NCBI GenBank assembly: GCA_016780345.1
Contig: JADHLZ010000002.1
Coordinates: forward strand, 1-64,000
Length of the DNA stretch: 64,000 bases
Direction: 5' to 3'
Source: Flavobacteriaceae bacterium
GTDB taxonomy: Bacteria; Bacteroidota; Bacteroidia; Flavobacteriales; Flavobacteriaceae
The notes beneath the pieces were generated by a model, which worked only from the letters and a program-made list of their open reading frames with translations, was not told the DNA's origin and ran no database searches. A program made the position numbers and the translations under genes. This document shows positions 40,816 through 51,952 of this stretch, piece after piece; position 1 is the first letter of the stretch; each line of letters starts with the position of its first letter.

Positions 40816-42228
40816 TTATTGATTCCACCAAATTTTGGAAGAATTTGAATCAGTAGCAGGTGATAAACCTGTTACTCCAATAGCCCAGTTTATTGGGTTT
40901 ATTGTGTTTTCTTCAGTTGGGTAAGGGAATCTTTCAGGAATACTTCCGTTATTAAATGGTTCTGGAGAAGGAAGAAGTTTTGGAAATCCAGTTCTTCTTT
41001 GTTCAGCCCATGCATCATAACCACTTGGGAAAAGTGCAATCCATTTTTCTTCACCAATAACTTGAGCAGTTCCAACTACACTTGCATTATCTAACCTAGC
41101 ATCAGCGTAAGCAGTAGCTTTTGCGCTATCTACTCCCCATTGATTAAATGATTCAAGTATACCACTCTTAAGGAATGCTTTTGAATCTAAATTTACCCAC
41201 CCTAGTTCTGCAGCTTCAGCAATCATTAAGTGAGTGTAAGCAGCAGGGTAAACCGTTAATGCTTTATCTGAATTAGAAATATCAGTATTAATTTTTGCAG
41301 TTGCACTAAAACCAGCATTATCTGCGTAACCATAAGGCATTCCTTGTCCTAGAGGATCAGTAGAGTAAGCATAAATTCTATCATCAAAAGTTACGTTAGA
41401 AGTAATGTTAGCGCCACCTGCTACTCCATGCATTACATCAGTAAGAGTTCTTGATAACCAGAAATCACCAGGTCTTAAACTAGACCATGGATTAGTAACA
41501 CCACCAGTTACATCTGGTGTAAATATAAAGTTATCAGCGTTTGATGTAATAGGTCCAGAAGCTAAAGCAGCTGCAAATTCAGCAGAAGCGTTTCCACCTT
41601 TTTTGGACATTTGAAGAGCTAAACTCATGATTAAACTGTTAGCATACTTTTTCCATTTTGTAATGTCGCCACCATAAATAATATCAGCAGTTGCAGTGAA
41701 TGAACTTGAGCTTAACATATCTCTAGCAGCTTTAGCTCTAGAAATTAGATCAGCATAAATGTCCGCTTGCTTACTGTATTCTGGAGATGGATTTTCAGAT
41801 GCTTTTAATGCAGCAGTATAAGGAACATCTCCAAATGAATCAGTAAGTCTTTTCCAAATCATTACTGAAAAAATTTCAGAAATAGCTTTAATATTAGACA
41901 TGTCTCCTCTAATATCTGATTCTAATTCATTAACTGCCTTTAAGTTCATTAATGATGTATAATAGTTACCCCAAAACCCTGGAGCTTCATTATATCTTTG
42001 TTCATCAGTATACTGATTTTGTGTTTGATACTGTGCATATAAGGTTGCATTTGATAGATAAAATCTACCACCAGCACTGAAAAACTGAATTTGTCCAGCT
42101 CTCAATAATGCATCAGCATTACCTTCTGTTGATGAATATGGATTTTGATTTAAATCTCCATATTCTACATTCTCACATGATATTGTTGTGATGAATATTG
42201 ATAATATTAAAAAAGTTATTTTTTTCAT
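40816..42228 (-). CDS. SusD/RagB-family nutrient-binding lipoprotein
   Basis: A 470-residue surface lipoprotein (signal ending TTISC, C18) of the SusD-like helical TPR type: GNADALLRAGQIQFFSAGG, FWGNYYTSLMNLKAVNELESD, AISEIFSVMIWKRLTDSFGDVPYTAALK, DAWAEQRRTGFPKLLPSP, RFPYPTEEN. It caps the SusC channel and captures the substrate. It is the partner of the gene 10 bases upstream. The pattern fits the SusD-like branch often linked with peptide or undetermined substrates rather than starch; no glycoside hydrolase lies nearby. Confidence 0.9.
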   Translation of the reverse strand: MKKITFLILSIFITTISCENVEYGDLNQNPYSSTEGNADALLRAGQIQFFSAGGRFYLSNATLYAQYQTQNQYTDEQRYNEAPGFWGNYYTSLMNLKAVNELESDIRGDMSNIKAISEIFSVMIWKRLTDSFGDVPYTAALKASENPSPEYSKQADIYADLISRAKAARDMLSSSSFTATADIIYGGDITKWKKYANSLIMSLALQMSKKGGNASAEFAAALASGPITSNADNFIFTPDVTGGVTNPWSSLRPGDFWLSRTLTDVMHGVAGGANITSNVTFDDRIYAYSTDPLGQGMPYGYADNAGFSATAKINTDISNSDKALTVYPAAYTHLMIAEAAELGWVNLDSKAFLKSGILESFNQWGVDSAKATAYADARLDNASVVGTAQVIGEEKWIALFPSGYDAWAEQRRTGFPKLLPSPEPFNNGSIPERFPYPTEENTINPINWAIGVTGLSPATDSNSSKIWWNQ

Positions 42229-42238
42229 TTTTTTAAAT

Positions 42239-45200
42239 TTAAAAAGTTAATTTCATGTTTAAACCAATGCTTGATGTACCTGGTAATTGACCATTTTCAC
42301 CGTATTGAGTTGAAAACTGTGATGGATCCCAGTTATGATAATTATCATCAGATGTTGAAATTAACCATACGTTTTTAGCAATTAATCCTAATTGTAGTCC
42401 TTTTATTATTTCATTATTAAGAGGAACGTTATAATTCAAGCTAAGTTCTGAAAGTTTGAAATAACTTGCATCGTGAACGAAAGGATCTGCAATTCTATTA
42501 GAGTATTGTTGATTGAAGTGTGTAACAGCATCTTGATATATGTCAACTGCAGTTCCATTAGCTGTAACTCCTGTAACGTGAACTCCACCACCATCTGCAA
42601 CAGCATCTCTAATTGGGTTACCCTTGTCATTATTACCAACTGTATTAATTGTTAAACCAGAATAAGTACCCCAGTTCTCAGTTAATGAAAAGAATTTTCC
42701 TCCCTTTTGATATGTAAATGTAGTATTTAATGTAAGGTCTTTCCAAGTAAGAGATGAGAAAATACCACCTGTAAAATCTGGAAGAACACTTCCTAAAGAT
42801 TTTCCTTTAGTTACTGTCCATAAACCATCATCTGTTAAAATTAAGTTGCCATTTGCATCCCTATTTCTTTCAGCACCAACTAACTGTCCCCATTCTTCAC
42901 CAACTCTATTTGTTAAAGTAACAAAGCTAAATGACGAAGTAGCTAAAGCATATGAATCTAATCCATCAGCTATCTTTAGCACTTTAGTAGTGTTGTCAGC
43001 AAAGTTTACATTTAAGTTCCAGTTCCAATCATCGGTTCTTATAGGATTAACGCCTAAAACAAGCTCAATTCCTTTTCTATTAACTAAACCAGAGTTTGTT
43101 ACAAGTGAACTAGCACCAGTTGATGATGGTAAATCAGCATTTATGATCTCATCTTTTCTGTCTTCATCATAGAAAGTTGCATCAAAAGAAACTCTGTTAT
43201 TAAAGAAACTAGTGTTTAAATTAATTTCTAAAGAATTTGATTTTGCTACACTAATATCATTACTAACTGGGTTAGAAGACACAAATTGAAGTGGTTTAGA
43301 TCCATAAGTTCTTCCTGAAATAGAATATGTAGGATTTAAAGAATAGGCAGCTACATTTGTTCCAACCATAGCGTAGTTTGAAGATAATTTAACCAAATCA
43401 ACATCATCTCCAAAGTCGATGATTTCACTAGCTATAAAAGATAAACCTACAGATCCAAATATGTTTCTATTTGATGAATCTGTTCCTATTCTGTCTAATC
43501 TACTGTCCCAAGTGCTGTTAATATCTCCTGTTAACGTTAGGAAATTTTTATAAGTAGTTGAAACTCTAGCAAAAAGCTCATTAGTTCTATATCTAACTTC
43601 GCTTAGACCAGGATTAACTCTTTCTCTTGAGTTTGCAAACGTGTATAAATCAGGAATAACTAATCCAACTTGATCTCCACCTCCAGGATTTCCACCTATA
43701 CTCATATTTGCGCTAGTACTTCTGAAATCATAGTTTTTATGTTGAAATCCAAAAAGTGCATTTAAATCAAAGTCTGCATAAGAGTCGTTAAAAGTTAAAG
43801 TTTGTCTAACAATTGTATTGATTAAATTACTTTTAGTTTCTCCAAATGAATTCACCCATGCAGTATAAAGGTTTGGATCACTAGAATATTCTAAGAAATA
43901 TGGAACTCTATAACCTCTATTTTGTGAATACGAATTAATTGACGTGATAAAATTATATTGTAAATTCTCGCTTATATCATATGAAGCATGAACATCACCA
44001 ACTAAAGTATTGTATTCATTAGTTGATTTATAATTTTCTAACCAAGTGTATGGGTTTAACCAGAAAGTAGGTTTTTTATAATCATACAAGCTGTAGTATA
44101 ATGGGTTCCACCAGTTCCAACTTGTATTATATCCATCAGGTGTAGTTAAGTCTTTTAATTCTCTAACTTTTTTCATGTCTGTTCCACGGTCAAACCATGA
44201 ATTAAACATACCAGATGTTTGATTTCCATATCCGTCATCGAAATCACCTTCTATTTCAGTAGACGTGAAATTCACATTAGCCCCCAAAGAGAATTTACTT
44301 GTTAAATCACTATCGTAGCTAATTTTTAGAACATCACGATTTAAATTTGAATAAGGAAGTAAACCAGATTGATCAGTTCTTGTAAAACTTAATAAGGCTG
44401 TATTTTTTTCACCACCTCCACTAACTGTTACGCTTGTCTTTGAAGTTACTGCGTCATCGTAAAAATCCTTTACGTTATTAGGTTGTGCTGAATATGAACT
44501 AGTTTGTCCATAGTATGGTGAGTCAGGAAACCAATTGTACCAAGCAACGTATGGTTGGTCATCAAATTTTGGTCCCCAGCTTTCATCAGCATAAGATCTG
44601 AAAATATATCTTTGTCCATCAAGTGGGAAAAATATTGGATCCATCCATGAATATTGGTCTTTACTAAATGTTCTCCATTCAGCCTCTCCATTATAACCTT
44701 GTCCATATTCGTTTTGATATGTTGGTAAGTTTGAAACTTCATCCATAGTTATAGATTGAGAAACTTCTACCTTAAATGAATTTTTCGATCCTTTTTTAGT
44801 AGTTATTACTACAACACCATCTGCAGCATCTAAACCATATAAAGCGGCACCATTTGGTCCCTTTAAAACATTGATGCTAGCAATATTATCAATATCAACA
44901 TTGTCTGGATTAGATGGAACACCGTCAATAACAAAAACTACTCCAGATCTTCCTTTTAATGAAATAGCGCCTCTTAAATAAAGAGTACCTTGTTGACCTA
45001 GTTTAGATCCAGCCTGAAAAGCACCTTGAACACCGGCAACTTTTCCTGCGATAGCATCTCTAATGTTTGTTGTTTGAGAAATGTTGATTTCACTTTCAGA
45101 TAATTGTTGTGTAGAATAACTTAATTTAAGTTTATTCTCTTCAATACCTAAAGCAGTAACTACTACTTCATCTAATTCATTATCAGGTGAAAGTGATACA

Positions 45201-45472
45201 TTAATTGTTGCTGAGGATCCAACTGCAATTTTTTGAGTAGCAAAACCTACATAACTAAATGAAAGAATATCTCCTTCAGAAGCTACAATAGAATAAACCC
45301 CATCAAAATCAGATGTTACACCGGTTGATGATCCTTCAACAATCACCGTTGCGCCAGGAAGTGGAAGTCCTGAACTGTCAGTTACAGTTCCGGAAACACT
45401 CTTTTGACCAACGCTCCATTGAAACATTATCATAAATGATAACGTAAAAAGCTTTAATAAATTTGTTTTCAT
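42239..45472 (-). CDS. SusC/RagA TonB-linked outer-membrane transporter
   Basis: A 1077-residue TonB-dependent channel with signal peptide (LFTLSFMIMFQWSVGQ), an N-terminal carboxypeptidase-like regulatory domain (VSGTVTDSSGLPLPGATVIVEG...DFDGVYSI), the SusC linker DELDEVVVTALG, a plug (GKVAGVQG...YLRGAISL...VFVIDGVPSN, GPNGAALYGLDAADGVVVITTKKG) and a 22-strand barrel ending in SSIGLNMKLTF. It imports the ligand held by the SusD partner using TonB energy. It is divergent from the ribosomal operon with a 449-base gap. Confidence 0.95.
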   Translation of the reverse strand: MKTNLLKLFTLSFMIMFQWSVGQKSVSGTVTDSSGLPLPGATVIVEGSSTGVTSDFDGVYSIVASEGDILSFSYVGFATQKIAVGSSATINVSLSPDNELDEVVVTALGIEENKLKLSYSTQQLSESEINISQTTNIRDAIAGKVAGVQGAFQAGSKLGQQGTLYLRGAISLKGRSGVVFVIDGVPSNPDNVDIDNIASINVLKGPNGAALYGLDAADGVVVITTKKGSKNSFKVEVSQSITMDEVSNLPTYQNEYGQGYNGEAEWRTFSKDQYSWMDPIFFPLDGQRYIFRSYADESWGPKFDDQPYVAWYNWFPDSPYYGQTSSYSAQPNNVKDFYDDAVTSKTSVTVSGGGEKNTALLSFTRTDQSGLLPYSNLNRDVLKISYDSDLTSKFSLGANVNFTSTEIEGDFDDGYGNQTSGMFNSWFDRGTDMKKVRELKDLTTPDGYNTSWNWWNPLYYSLYDYKKPTFWLNPYTWLENYKSTNEYNTLVGDVHASYDISENLQYNFITSINSYSQNRGYRVPYFLEYSSDPNLYTAWVNSFGETKSNLINTIVRQTLTFNDSYADFDLNALFGFQHKNYDFRSTSANMSIGGNPGGGDQVGLVIPDLYTFANSRERVNPGLSEVRYRTNELFARVSTTYKNFLTLTGDINSTWDSRLDRIGTDSSNRNIFGSVGLSFIASEIIDFGDDVDLVKLSSNYAMVGTNVAAYSLNPTYSISGRTYGSKPLQFVSSNPVSNDISVAKSNSLEINLNTSFFNNRVSFDATFYDEDRKDEIINADLPSSTGASSLVTNSGLVNRKGIELVLGVNPIRTDDWNWNLNVNFADNTTKVLKIADGLDSYALATSSFSFVTLTNRVGEEWGQLVGAERNRDANGNLILTDDGLWTVTKGKSLGSVLPDFTGGIFSSLTWKDLTLNTTFTYQKGGKFFSLTENWGTYSGLTINTVGNNDKGNPIRDAVADGGGVHVTGVTANGTAVDIYQDAVTHFNQQYSNRIADPFVHDASYFKLSELSLNYNVPLNNEIIKGLQLGLIAKNVWLISTSDDNYHNWDPSQFSTQYGENGQLPGTSSIGLNMKLTF

Positions 45473-45501
45473 ATTTTTTATTAAGTTATTATTTGAATCT
45501 G

Positions 45502-45532
45502 CAAAAATGTTAATAAAAAGTTAATAAAACAA
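45502..45532 (-). promoter_or_regulatory. Candidate susC promoter
   Basis: On the minus strand a TTG (45532-45530) is followed 20 bases later by CATTTTTG (45509-45502), one mismatch from TAnnTTTG, with the right Bacteroidota spacing. It ends about 29 bases before the susC ATG. Rest of the 45473-45921 gap is very AT-rich with no gene. Confidence 0.42.
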
Positions 45533-45857
45533 CGTAATTGCATAAAAATATTAAATTCTTAAGTTTTTTTTAAAAAAAACAACTATTTATTGTTGATTTA
45601 ATAAAAAAAAATTACTTATTTAAATAATTGTTTATTTTTAATGTCATAAAATTGACTTTTTTTATTAATACAATAAAGTGTGTTTTTTTTCTACAACTCA
45701 TAAAATTTAAAAATTCAATTACAAAATGTATTACAATAACCAATTTAATATTGTTCAATTCTAATTTTTTTTTTTAAAAAATAGTTTAAAGTTTTTAATT
45801 TAATTTCATCACTTAAGTACACAAATCACATAAAAATCATTTTTTTTTAGCAATGGG

Positions 45858-45888
45858 TTTGATTAATTGTAAAATTAAATTACATTTG
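45858..45888 (+). promoter_or_regulatory. Promoter of the ribosomal superoperon
   Basis: TTTG at 45858-45861 and TACATTTG at 45881-45888 with 19 bases between them match the Bacteroidota TTTG/TAnnTTTG consensus and spacing exactly. The box ends 33 bases before the rpsL ATG, giving a leader of roughly 25-28 bases. This is the clearest promoter in the window. Confidence 0.75.
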
Positions 45889-45921
45889 CACGCCCAAATA
45901 AGGGAAAATAAATAGTTTAAT

Positions 45922-46296
45922 ATGCCTACAATATCGCAGTTAGTGAGAAAAGGAAGAAATAAGATTACTAAAAAAAGTAAATCTGCTGCTTTAATTTCGT
46001 GTCCACAGAAAAGAGGTGTTTGTACTAGAGTATATACGACAACACCTAAAAAACCTAATTCCGCAATGAGAAAAGTTGCAAGGGTTAGATTAACTAATGG
46101 TACCGAAATTAACGCTTATATTCCAGGTGAAGGACACAATTTACAAGAACATTCAATTGTTCTTGTAAGAGGAGGAAGGGTTAAGGATCTTCCTGGTGTT
46201 AGATATCATATTGTTAGGGGTGCTTTAGATACTGCAGGTGTTGCAGGAAGATTACAAAGAAGATCTAAGTACGGAGCTAAACGTCCGAAAAAGTAG
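45922..46296 (+). CDS. rpsL: 30S ribosomal protein S12
   Basis: First gene of the str-type cluster, 124 residues. S12 sits at the decoding centre of the small subunit. The conserved [20 protein letters not shown] and [17 protein letters not shown] regions are intact; the lysine in TTPKKPNSA is the position where streptomycin-resistance changes occur, and it has the wild-type form. The family end ...[12 protein letters not shown] is complete. Confidence 0.99.
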   Translation: MPTISQLVRKGRNKITKKSKSAALISCPQKRGVCTRVYTTTPKKPNSAMRKVARVRLTNGTEINAYIPGEGHNLQEHSIVLVRGGRVKDLPGVRYHIVRGALDTAGVAGRLQRRSKYGAKRPKK

Positions 46297-46346
46297 ATTA
46301 TAATAATGATGTTCATTGAGTTGAACCTCTCTAAAATATTAAATAA

Positions 46347-46823
46347 ATGAGAAAAAGTAAGGCAAAGAAAAGACCATTACTACCAGATTCAAGGTTTAAT
46401 GATCAACTTGTAACTAGATTTGTCAACAACTTGATGTGGGATGGTAAAAAATCCACTGCTTTTAAAATATTCTATGATGCTATTGACATTATAGATCAGA
46501 AAAAACAAAACGATGAAAAGACTGCTCTTCAAGTTTGGAAGGACGGTCTTTCTAATGTTATGCCACATGTCGAAGTTAGAAGTAGAAGAGTTGGTGGTGC
46601 TACCTTTCAAATTCCAATGCCAATTCGTCCTGATAGAAAAATCTCTATGGCCATGAAATGGTTAATTTCATTTTCAAGAAAAAGAAATGAAAAATCTATG
46701 GCTTTAAAACTTGCGTCAGAAATTCTTGCTGCTGAAAAGGAAGAAGGTGCTGCAGTAAAGAAAAGAGTTGATGTTCATAAAATGGCTGAAGCTAACAAGG
46801 CATTTTCACACTTTAGATTCTAA
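46347..46823 (+). CDS. rpsG: 30S ribosomal protein S7
   Basis: The 158-residue head-domain protein that nucleates 3'-major-domain assembly of 16S r[20 protein letters not shown] and the [17 protein letters not shown] signature are clear; the C-terminal [14 protein letters not shown] is the standard bacterial end. It follows rpsL after 50 bases and precedes fusA by 5. Confidence 0.99.
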   Translation: MRKSKAKKRPLLPDSRFNDQLVTRFVNNLMWDGKKSTAFKIFYDAIDIIDQKKQNDEKTALQVWKDGLSNVMPHVEVRSRRVGGATFQIPMPIRPDRKISMAMKWLISFSRKRNEKSMALKLASEILAAEKEEGAAVKKRVDVHKMAEANKAFSHFRF

Positions 46824-46828
46824 ATTAA

Positions 46829-48955
46829 ATGGCTAGAGATTTAAAATATACAAGAAATATTGGTATTGCCGCTCACATTGATGCAGGAAAAACCACGACA
46901 ACTGAACGAATTCTTTTTTATACCGGTGTTAGTCATAAAATTGGAGAGGTTCATGATGGTGCTGCTACAATGGATTGGATGGAGCAGGAACAAGAAAGAG
47001 GTATTACTATTACTTCTGCTGCAACTACATGTACATGGGATTTTCCAACAAATCAAGGTGAAAAACTTCCTGAATCCATGCCTTACCACTTTAATATAAT
47101 AGATACCCCAGGTCACGTTGACTTTACTGTTGAAGTGAATAGATCCCTTCGTGTTTTAGACGGGTTGGTTTTCTTGTTTAGTGCAGTTGATGGGGTTGAA
47201 CCTCAATCTGAAACAAACTGGAGATTAGCTGATAATTACAAAGTACCAAGAATGGGATTTGTTAATAAGATGGATAGACAAGGCTCAAACTTTTTGAATG
47301 TTTGTACACAAATCAAAGAAATGCTGGGTTCTAACGCAGTTCCAATAGTTTTACCTATTGGTGAAGAAGATAATTTCAAAGGAATAGTTGACTTGGTTAA
47401 AAACCAGGCAATAGTTTGGAAGGAAGAAAAAATGGGTTCAACTTTTGATATTATTGACATTCCCTCTGAAATGAAGGATGAAGTTGATGAATTCAGAGCT
47501 AACTTGATTGAAGCTGTTGCAGAATATGATGATGCTTTACTTGAAAAGTTCTTTGAAGATCCTGATTCAATTACAGAAGATGAGGTTCATGAAGCATTGA
47601 GAAAAGCTACTCAGGATATGAGTATTATTCCAATGATATGTGGATCTGCATTTAAAAATAAAGGTGTACAATTTTTATTAGATGCTGTTTGTAGATATTT
47701 ACCATCTCCTCTTGACAAAGAGGCCATTATTGGAACTGATCCTAAAACAGAAAACGAAATTTCAAGAAAACCATCTGTTAACGAACCTTTTTCTGCTTTA
47801 GCGTTTAAAATTGCAACTGATCCATTTGTTGGAAGATTAGCTTTTTTTAGAGTCTATTCTGGTAAGCTAGATGCTGGATCATACGTTTTAAATAACAGAT
47901 CAGGAAACAAAGAACGTATTTCAAGAATTTTCCAAATGCATGCCGATAAACAAAATGCAATTCCATTAATTGAGGCTGGAGATATTGGTGCTGCAGTTGG
48001 ATTTAAAGATATAAAAACTGGCGATACCTTATCTGCTGAAAAGAATCCTATTGTTTTAGAAAGCATGGTATTTCCAGATCCTGTAATTGGTATAGCTGTA
48101 GAACCTAAAACGAAGGCTGATGTTGATAAGTTAGGAATGGCTTTAGGTAAGCTTGCTGAAGAAGATCCTACTTTTCAGGTTAAAACAGATGAGGCTTCGG
48201 GCCAGACTATCATTTCTGGAATGGGTGAATTACACCTTGATATTCTTGTTGATAGACTAAAAAGAGAATTTAAGGTTGAAGTAAACCAAGGGCAACCGCA
48301 AGTTGAATATAAGGAAGCTATCACTGCCTCTGCTGACCATAGAGAAGTTTATAAAAAACAATCTGGTGGTAGAGGAAAGTTTGCAGACATCGTGTTTACA
48401 ATTGAACCTGCTGAAGAAGGAAAAACAGGATTAGAATTTGTAAATCTTATTAAAGGTGGTAATATTCCTCGTGAATTTATTCCATCTATTGAAAAAGGAT
48501 TTAAAGAAGCTATGAAAAATGGTCCTTTAGCAGGCTTTGAAATGGATGCTATGAAAGTTACCTTAAAAGATGGTTCTTTCCATGCTGTTGATTCTGATTC
48601 ACTTTCTTTTGAGCTTGCTGCCAGGATAGGATTCAAAAATTCTGCAAAATTGGCGAAGTCTGTTATTATGGAGCCCATAATGAAGCTTGAGGTTCTAACA
48701 CCTGAAGAAAACATGGGGGATGTTGTTGGAGATTTAAATAGAAGAAGAGGACAAGTAAATAGTATGTCTGATAGAGCTGGTTCTAAAGTTGTTAAAGCTT
48801 TAGTTCCACTTTCCGAAATGTTTGGTTATGTTACCGCTCTTAGAACTTTAAGTTCTGGTCGTGCGACATCAACGATGGAGTTTGATCACTATGAGGCAAC
48901 TCCTCAAAATGTTTCTGAGCAAGTTATAAAATCAATTAAAGGAGAAACCGAATAA
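46829..48955 (+). CDS. fusA: Elongation factor G
   Basis: The 708-residue translocation GTPase. G1 [11 protein letters not shown] (15-25), switch [14 protein letters not shown] (G4) and SAF (G5) are present, followed by domains II-V ([32 protein letters not shown] pattern). Usual EF-G residues are intact. tufA, which follows fusA in many bacteria, is absent; rpsJ follows instead, as in other Bacteroidota. Confidence 0.99.
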   Translation: MARDLKYTRNIGIAAHIDAGKTTTTERILFYTGVSHKIGEVHDGAATMDWMEQEQERGITITSAATTCTWDFPTNQGEKLPESMPYHFNIIDTPGHVDFTVEVNRSLRVLDGLVFLFSAVDGVEPQSETNWRLADNYKVPRMGFVNKMDRQGSNFLNVCTQIKEMLGSNAVPIVLPIGEEDNFKGIVDLVKNQAIVWKEEKMGSTFDIIDIPSEMKDEVDEFRANLIEAVAEYDDALLEKFFEDPDSITEDEVHEALRKATQDMSIIPMICGSAFKNKGVQFLLDAVCRYLPSPLDKEAIIGTDPKTENEISRKPSVNEPFSALAFKIATDPFVGRLAFFRVYSGKLDAGSYVLNNRSGNKERISRIFQMHADKQNAIPLIEAGDIGAAVGFKDIKTGDTLSAEKNPIVLESMVFPDPVIGIAVEPKTKADVDKLGMALGKLAEEDPTFQVKTDEASGQTIISGMGELHLDILVDRLKREFKVEVNQGQPQVEYKEAITASADHREVYKKQSGGRGKFADIVFTIEPAEEGKTGLEFVNLIKGGNIPREFIPSIEKGFKEAMKNGPLAGFEMDAMKVTLKDGSFHAVDSDSLSFELAARIGFKNSAKLAKSVIMEPIMKLEVLTPEENMGDVVGDLNRRRGQVNSMSDRAGSKVVKALVPLSEMFGYVTALRTLSSGRATSTMEFDHYEATPQNVSEQVIKSIKGETE

Positions 48956-48965
48956 TACCAATATA

Positions 48966-49271
48966 ATGAGTCAAAAAATTAGAATAAAATTAAAATCATA
49001 CGACTTCAATTTGGTTGATAAGTCTGCCGAGAAAATCGTAAAGACTGTTAAAACTACTGGGGCAATCGTAACTGGACCAATTCCATTACCAACACACAAG
49101 AAAATTTTTACTGTGTTAAGATCTCCTCATGTGAATAAAAAATCAAGAGAACAATTTCAATTGTCTTCATATAAAAGATTATTGGATATATACAGTTCGT
49201 CTTCAAAAACTATAGACGCTTTAATGAAGTTGGAACTTCCAAGTGGAGTTGAAGTTGAAATTAAAGTTTAA
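48966..49271 (+). CDS. rpsJ: 30S ribosomal protein S10
   Basis: 101 residues, with [10 protein letters not shown] at the start and the signature [20 protein letters not shown]10 also acts with NusB in antitermination. It opens the S10-type block 10 bases after fusA. Confidence 0.99.
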   Translation: MSQKIRIKLKSYDFNLVDKSAEKIVKTVKTTGAIVTGPIPLPTHKKIFTVLRSPHVNKKSREQFQLSSYKRLLDIYSSSSKTIDALMKLELPSGVEVEIKV

Positions 49272-49287
49272 TTTAAAAATTTAAGAA

Positions 49288-49905
49288 ATGTCCGGGTTGA
49301 TAGGAAAAAAAATAGGAATGACAAGCATATTTGATGAAATGGGAAGAAATATCCCTTGTACTGTCATTGAAGCTGGTCCTTGTGTTGTTACTCAAATTAA
49401 AACAAATGAGGTTGACGGTTATAATGCTGTACAATTAGGTTTTAATGACAAAAAAGAAAAACATTCAAATAAAGCTGAAGCTGGCCATTTTTCAAAATCT
49501 AAATCTACAGTTAAATGTAAACTGGTAGAATTTGAAAATTTTGACCAAGAATTAAATCTTGGAGATTCGATTTCTGTTGATCATTTTACTGAGGGAGAAT
49601 TTGTTGATGTGTCTGGAAATTCTAAGGGTAAAGGATTTCAGGGAGTTGTAAAAAGACACGGTTTTGCTGGTGTTGGACAATCTACTCATGGTCAACATAA
49701 CAGATTAAGAGCTCCTGGATCTATTGGTGCAGCATCATATCCAGCAAGAGTTTTTAAAGGTATGAGAATGGCTGGTAGAATGGGTAATGAAAAAGTTACC
49801 GTGCTAAATTTGAGAGTTTTAAAAGTTGTTTCTGAGAAAAATTTAATCCTTTTGAAAGGATGTGTCCCAGGTCACAAAAATTCTTATGTAATAATTAGAA
49901 AATAA
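49288..49905 (+). CDS. rplC: 50S ribosomal protein L3
   Basis: 205 residues; begins [16 protein letters not shown] and carries the glutamine-methylation loop region [34 protein letters not shown] (pattern). Shares its final bases with the rplD start (adjacent overlap by one base), showing coupling. An early rRNA-binding protein near the peptidyl-transferase centre. Confidence 0.99.
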   Translation: MSGLIGKKIGMTSIFDEMGRNIPCTVIEAGPCVVTQIKTNEVDGYNAVQLGFNDKKEKHSNKAEAGHFSKSKSTVKCKLVEFENFDQELNLGDSISVDHFTEGEFVDVSGNSKGKGFQGVVKRHGFAGVGQSTHGQHNRLRAPGSIGAASYPARVFKGMRMAGRMGNEKVTVLNLRVLKVVSEKNLILLKGCVPGHKNSYVIIRK

Positions 49906-50531
49906 TGAAAGTATCTGTTTTAAATATCAAAGGTAAAGAAACTGGAAGATCAGTTGAACTTTCAAAATCTATTTTTGAAATTAAACCAAATGATCACGCT
50001 GTGTATTTAGATGTTAAAAGATTTTTGGCAAATAACCGTCAAGGAACTAATAAAACTAAAGAAAGAGCTGAGATAGCTGGTAGCACAAGAAAAATTAAAA
50101 AACAAAAAGGAACAGGTACTGCTAGAGCAGGTAGTATTAAAAATCCGCTTTTTAGAGGTGGAGGCACAATTTTTGGACCAAGAGTTAGATCTTATTCTCA
50201 AAAACTTAATAAAAATGTTAAGAAACTTGCAAGAAAGTCAGCTTTTAGTATCAAGATGAAAGAAAAAGCAATATCGGTTATTGAGGATTTTGATTTTGAT
50301 ACTCCAAAAACTAAATCATTTATTGATGTTTTAAATGCATTAAAATTATCTGATAAAAAAGCTCTATTTGTTTTAGGTAATGTTAATAAAAACATTTTCC
50401 TGTCATCTAGAAATTTAAAACGAACTAGTGTGGTCACTAATTCTGAAATAAGTACGTATAATATAATGAATGCCCAACATTTAGTTTTGTTGGAAAGTTC
50501 TTTAGAGCAAATTGAATCAAATTTAAGTTAA
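49905..50531 (+). CDS. rplD: 50S ribosomal protein L4
   Basis: 208 residues; the extended loop KQKGTGTARAGSIKNPLFRGGGTIFGP lines the exit tunnel. In gammaproteobacteria L4 represses its own operon through a leader RNA; no such leader is visible here before rpsJ. Confidence 0.98.
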   Translation: MKVSVLNIKGKETGRSVELSKSIFEIKPNDHAVYLDVKRFLANNRQGTNKTKERAEIAGSTRKIKKQKGTGTARAGSIKNPLFRGGGTIFGPRVRSYSQKLNKNVKKLARKSAFSIKMKEKAISVIEDFDFDTPKTKSFIDVLNALKLSDKKALFVLGNVNKNIFLSSRNLKRTSVVTNSEISTYNIMNAQHLVLLESSLEQIESNLS

Positions 50532-50532
50532 T

Positions 50533-50823
50533 ATGAATATTTTACTTAAGCCTTTAATTACAGAGAAAGCTAATGCTGATAGTGAGTTGAAAAATAGATT
50601 TACCTTTTTGGTAGATACTAACGCTAACAAAATTCAAATAAAAAAGGCAGTGGAAGATACTTATGGTGTTTCTGTAGACAAGGTAAGAACCTTGAGATAT
50701 GGTGCTGAAAGAAGAACAAGATATACAAAAACGGGAATTCAAAGAGGAAAATCTGTCACTACAAAAAAAGCGATAGTTCAAATTTCAGATGGGGATACAA
50801 TTGATTTTTATAGTAAACTTTAA
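50533..50823 (+). CDS. rplW: 50S ribosomal protein L23
   Basis: 96 residues beginning ILLKPLITEKAN, with FLVDTNANKIQIKKAVEDTYGVSV typical of L23. It is at the tunnel exit and docks trigger factor and SRP. One base separates it from rplD. Confidence 0.98.
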   Translation: MNILLKPLITEKANADSELKNRFTFLVDTNANKIQIKKAVEDTYGVSVDKVRTLRYGAERRTRYTKTGIQRGKSVTTKKAIVQISDGDTIDFYSKL

Positions 50824-50837
50824 AATAATATAAGATA

Positions 50838-51662
50838 ATGTCAGTTAAAGCGTTAAAGCCGATTACACCAGGACAAAGAGGAAAAGTTGTTAATGGATTT
50901 GATACCATTACAACTAATAAGCCAGAAAAAAGCTTACTTGTTCCAAAAAAACGATCTGGTGGTCGAAATAGTCAGGGAAAAATGACTATGAAGTATATCG
51001 GAGGAGGACATAAAAAAAGATATAGATTAATAGATTTCAAAAGAGATCGTCACGATGATAGTGCTGAGGTTCTTTCTATCGAATATGACCCAAATCGATC
51101 TGCATTTATTGCTTTAACTAAGTTTGATGATAATGAAAAAAGATATATCGTTGCCTTAAAGGGATTAAAAGTAGGTGATAAGATTATTTCTGGTTCAAAA
51201 AAGTCGCCTGATATTGGAAATTGTATGCCTTTATCTGATATTCCATTAGGGACTGTAATTTCATGTATCGAAATGCATCCAGGTAAAGGAGCTTCTATTG
51301 CTAGAAGTGCAGGATCTTTTGCCCAATTAATGGCAAAAGATGGAAAATTTGTTACAGTAAAGCTTCCATCTGGTGAAACCAGACTTATTTTATCTACGTG
51401 CTATGCTACTATAGGATCTGTATCAAATTCAGATCATCAGTTAACTGTTTTTGGTAAAGCTGGATCAAAAAGATGGTTAGGTAGAAGACCTAGAACACGT
51501 CCAGTAGCCATGAACCCAGTTGATCATCCAATGGGTGGTGGAGAAGGTAGAGCTTCTGGTGGACATCCAAGATCTAAAAATGGTATTCCAGCCAAAGGGT
51601 TTAGGACTAGAGATAAGAAAAAAGCAAGTAATAAATATATAATTGAAAGAAAAAAGAAATAA
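50838..51662 (+). CDS. rplB: 50S ribosomal protein L2
   Basis: 274 residues with the essential region [21 protein letters not shown], containing the conserved histidine near the peptidyl-transferase centre. The stop codon abuts the rpsS start with no gap. Confidence 0.99.
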   Translation: MSVKALKPITPGQRGKVVNGFDTITTNKPEKSLLVPKKRSGGRNSQGKMTMKYIGGGHKKRYRLIDFKRDRHDDSAEVLSIEYDPNRSAFIALTKFDDNEKRYIVALKGLKVGDKIISGSKKSPDIGNCMPLSDIPLGTVISCIEMHPGKGASIARSAGSFAQLMAKDGKFVTVKLPSGETRLILSTCYATIGSVSNSDHQLTVFGKAGSKRWLGRRPRTRPVAMNPVDHPMGGGEGRASGGHPRSKNGIPAKGFRTRDKKKASNKYIIERKKK

Positions 51663-51941
51663 ATGGGACGCTCACTTAAGAAAGGACCTTATGTCCATTA
51701 TAGTTTGATTAAAAAAGTTCAGAGTAATTTGGATTCAAATAAAAAAACTGTTATTAAAACATGGTCAAGGGCTTCAATGATTATACCTGACTTTGTAGGT
51801 CAGACAATTGCTGTTCATAATGGAAAACAATTTGTTCCAGTTTATATTACAGAAAATATGGTGGGTCACAAGCTTGGAGAATTTTCTCCTACTCGCTCGT
51901 TTAGAGGTCATGCTGGAGCTAAAAACAAAGGAAAGAAATAA
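51663..51941 (+). CDS. rpsS: 30S ribosomal protein S19
   Basis: 92 residues; [19 protein letters not shown] and the signature [27 protein letters not shown] are standard. Binds the head of 16S rRNA with S13. Confidence 0.99.
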   Translation: MGRSLKKGPYVHYSLIKKVQSNLDSNKKTVIKTWSRASMIIPDFVGQTIAVHNGKQFVPVYITENMVGHKLGEFSPTRSFRGHAGAKNKGKK

Positions 51942-51952
51942 TTTAATTTGCA

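Larger units (their letters stand above)
45473..45921. other. AT-rich intergenic region between susC and rpsL
   Basis: This 449-base stretch holds no credible reading frame. It is dominated by A/T runs (for example T runs near 45760 and 45840). Both divergent promoters lie at its edges: the susC candidate at 45502-45532 and the ribosomal promoter at 45858-45888. I see no stable hairpin or ribosomal-protein leader between them. Confidence 0.6.

Noticed and set aside
48349..48714. Open frame antisense to the end of fusA
   Set aside because: It mirrors the conserved EF-G sequence; its residue composition is that of a reverse-complement shadow.
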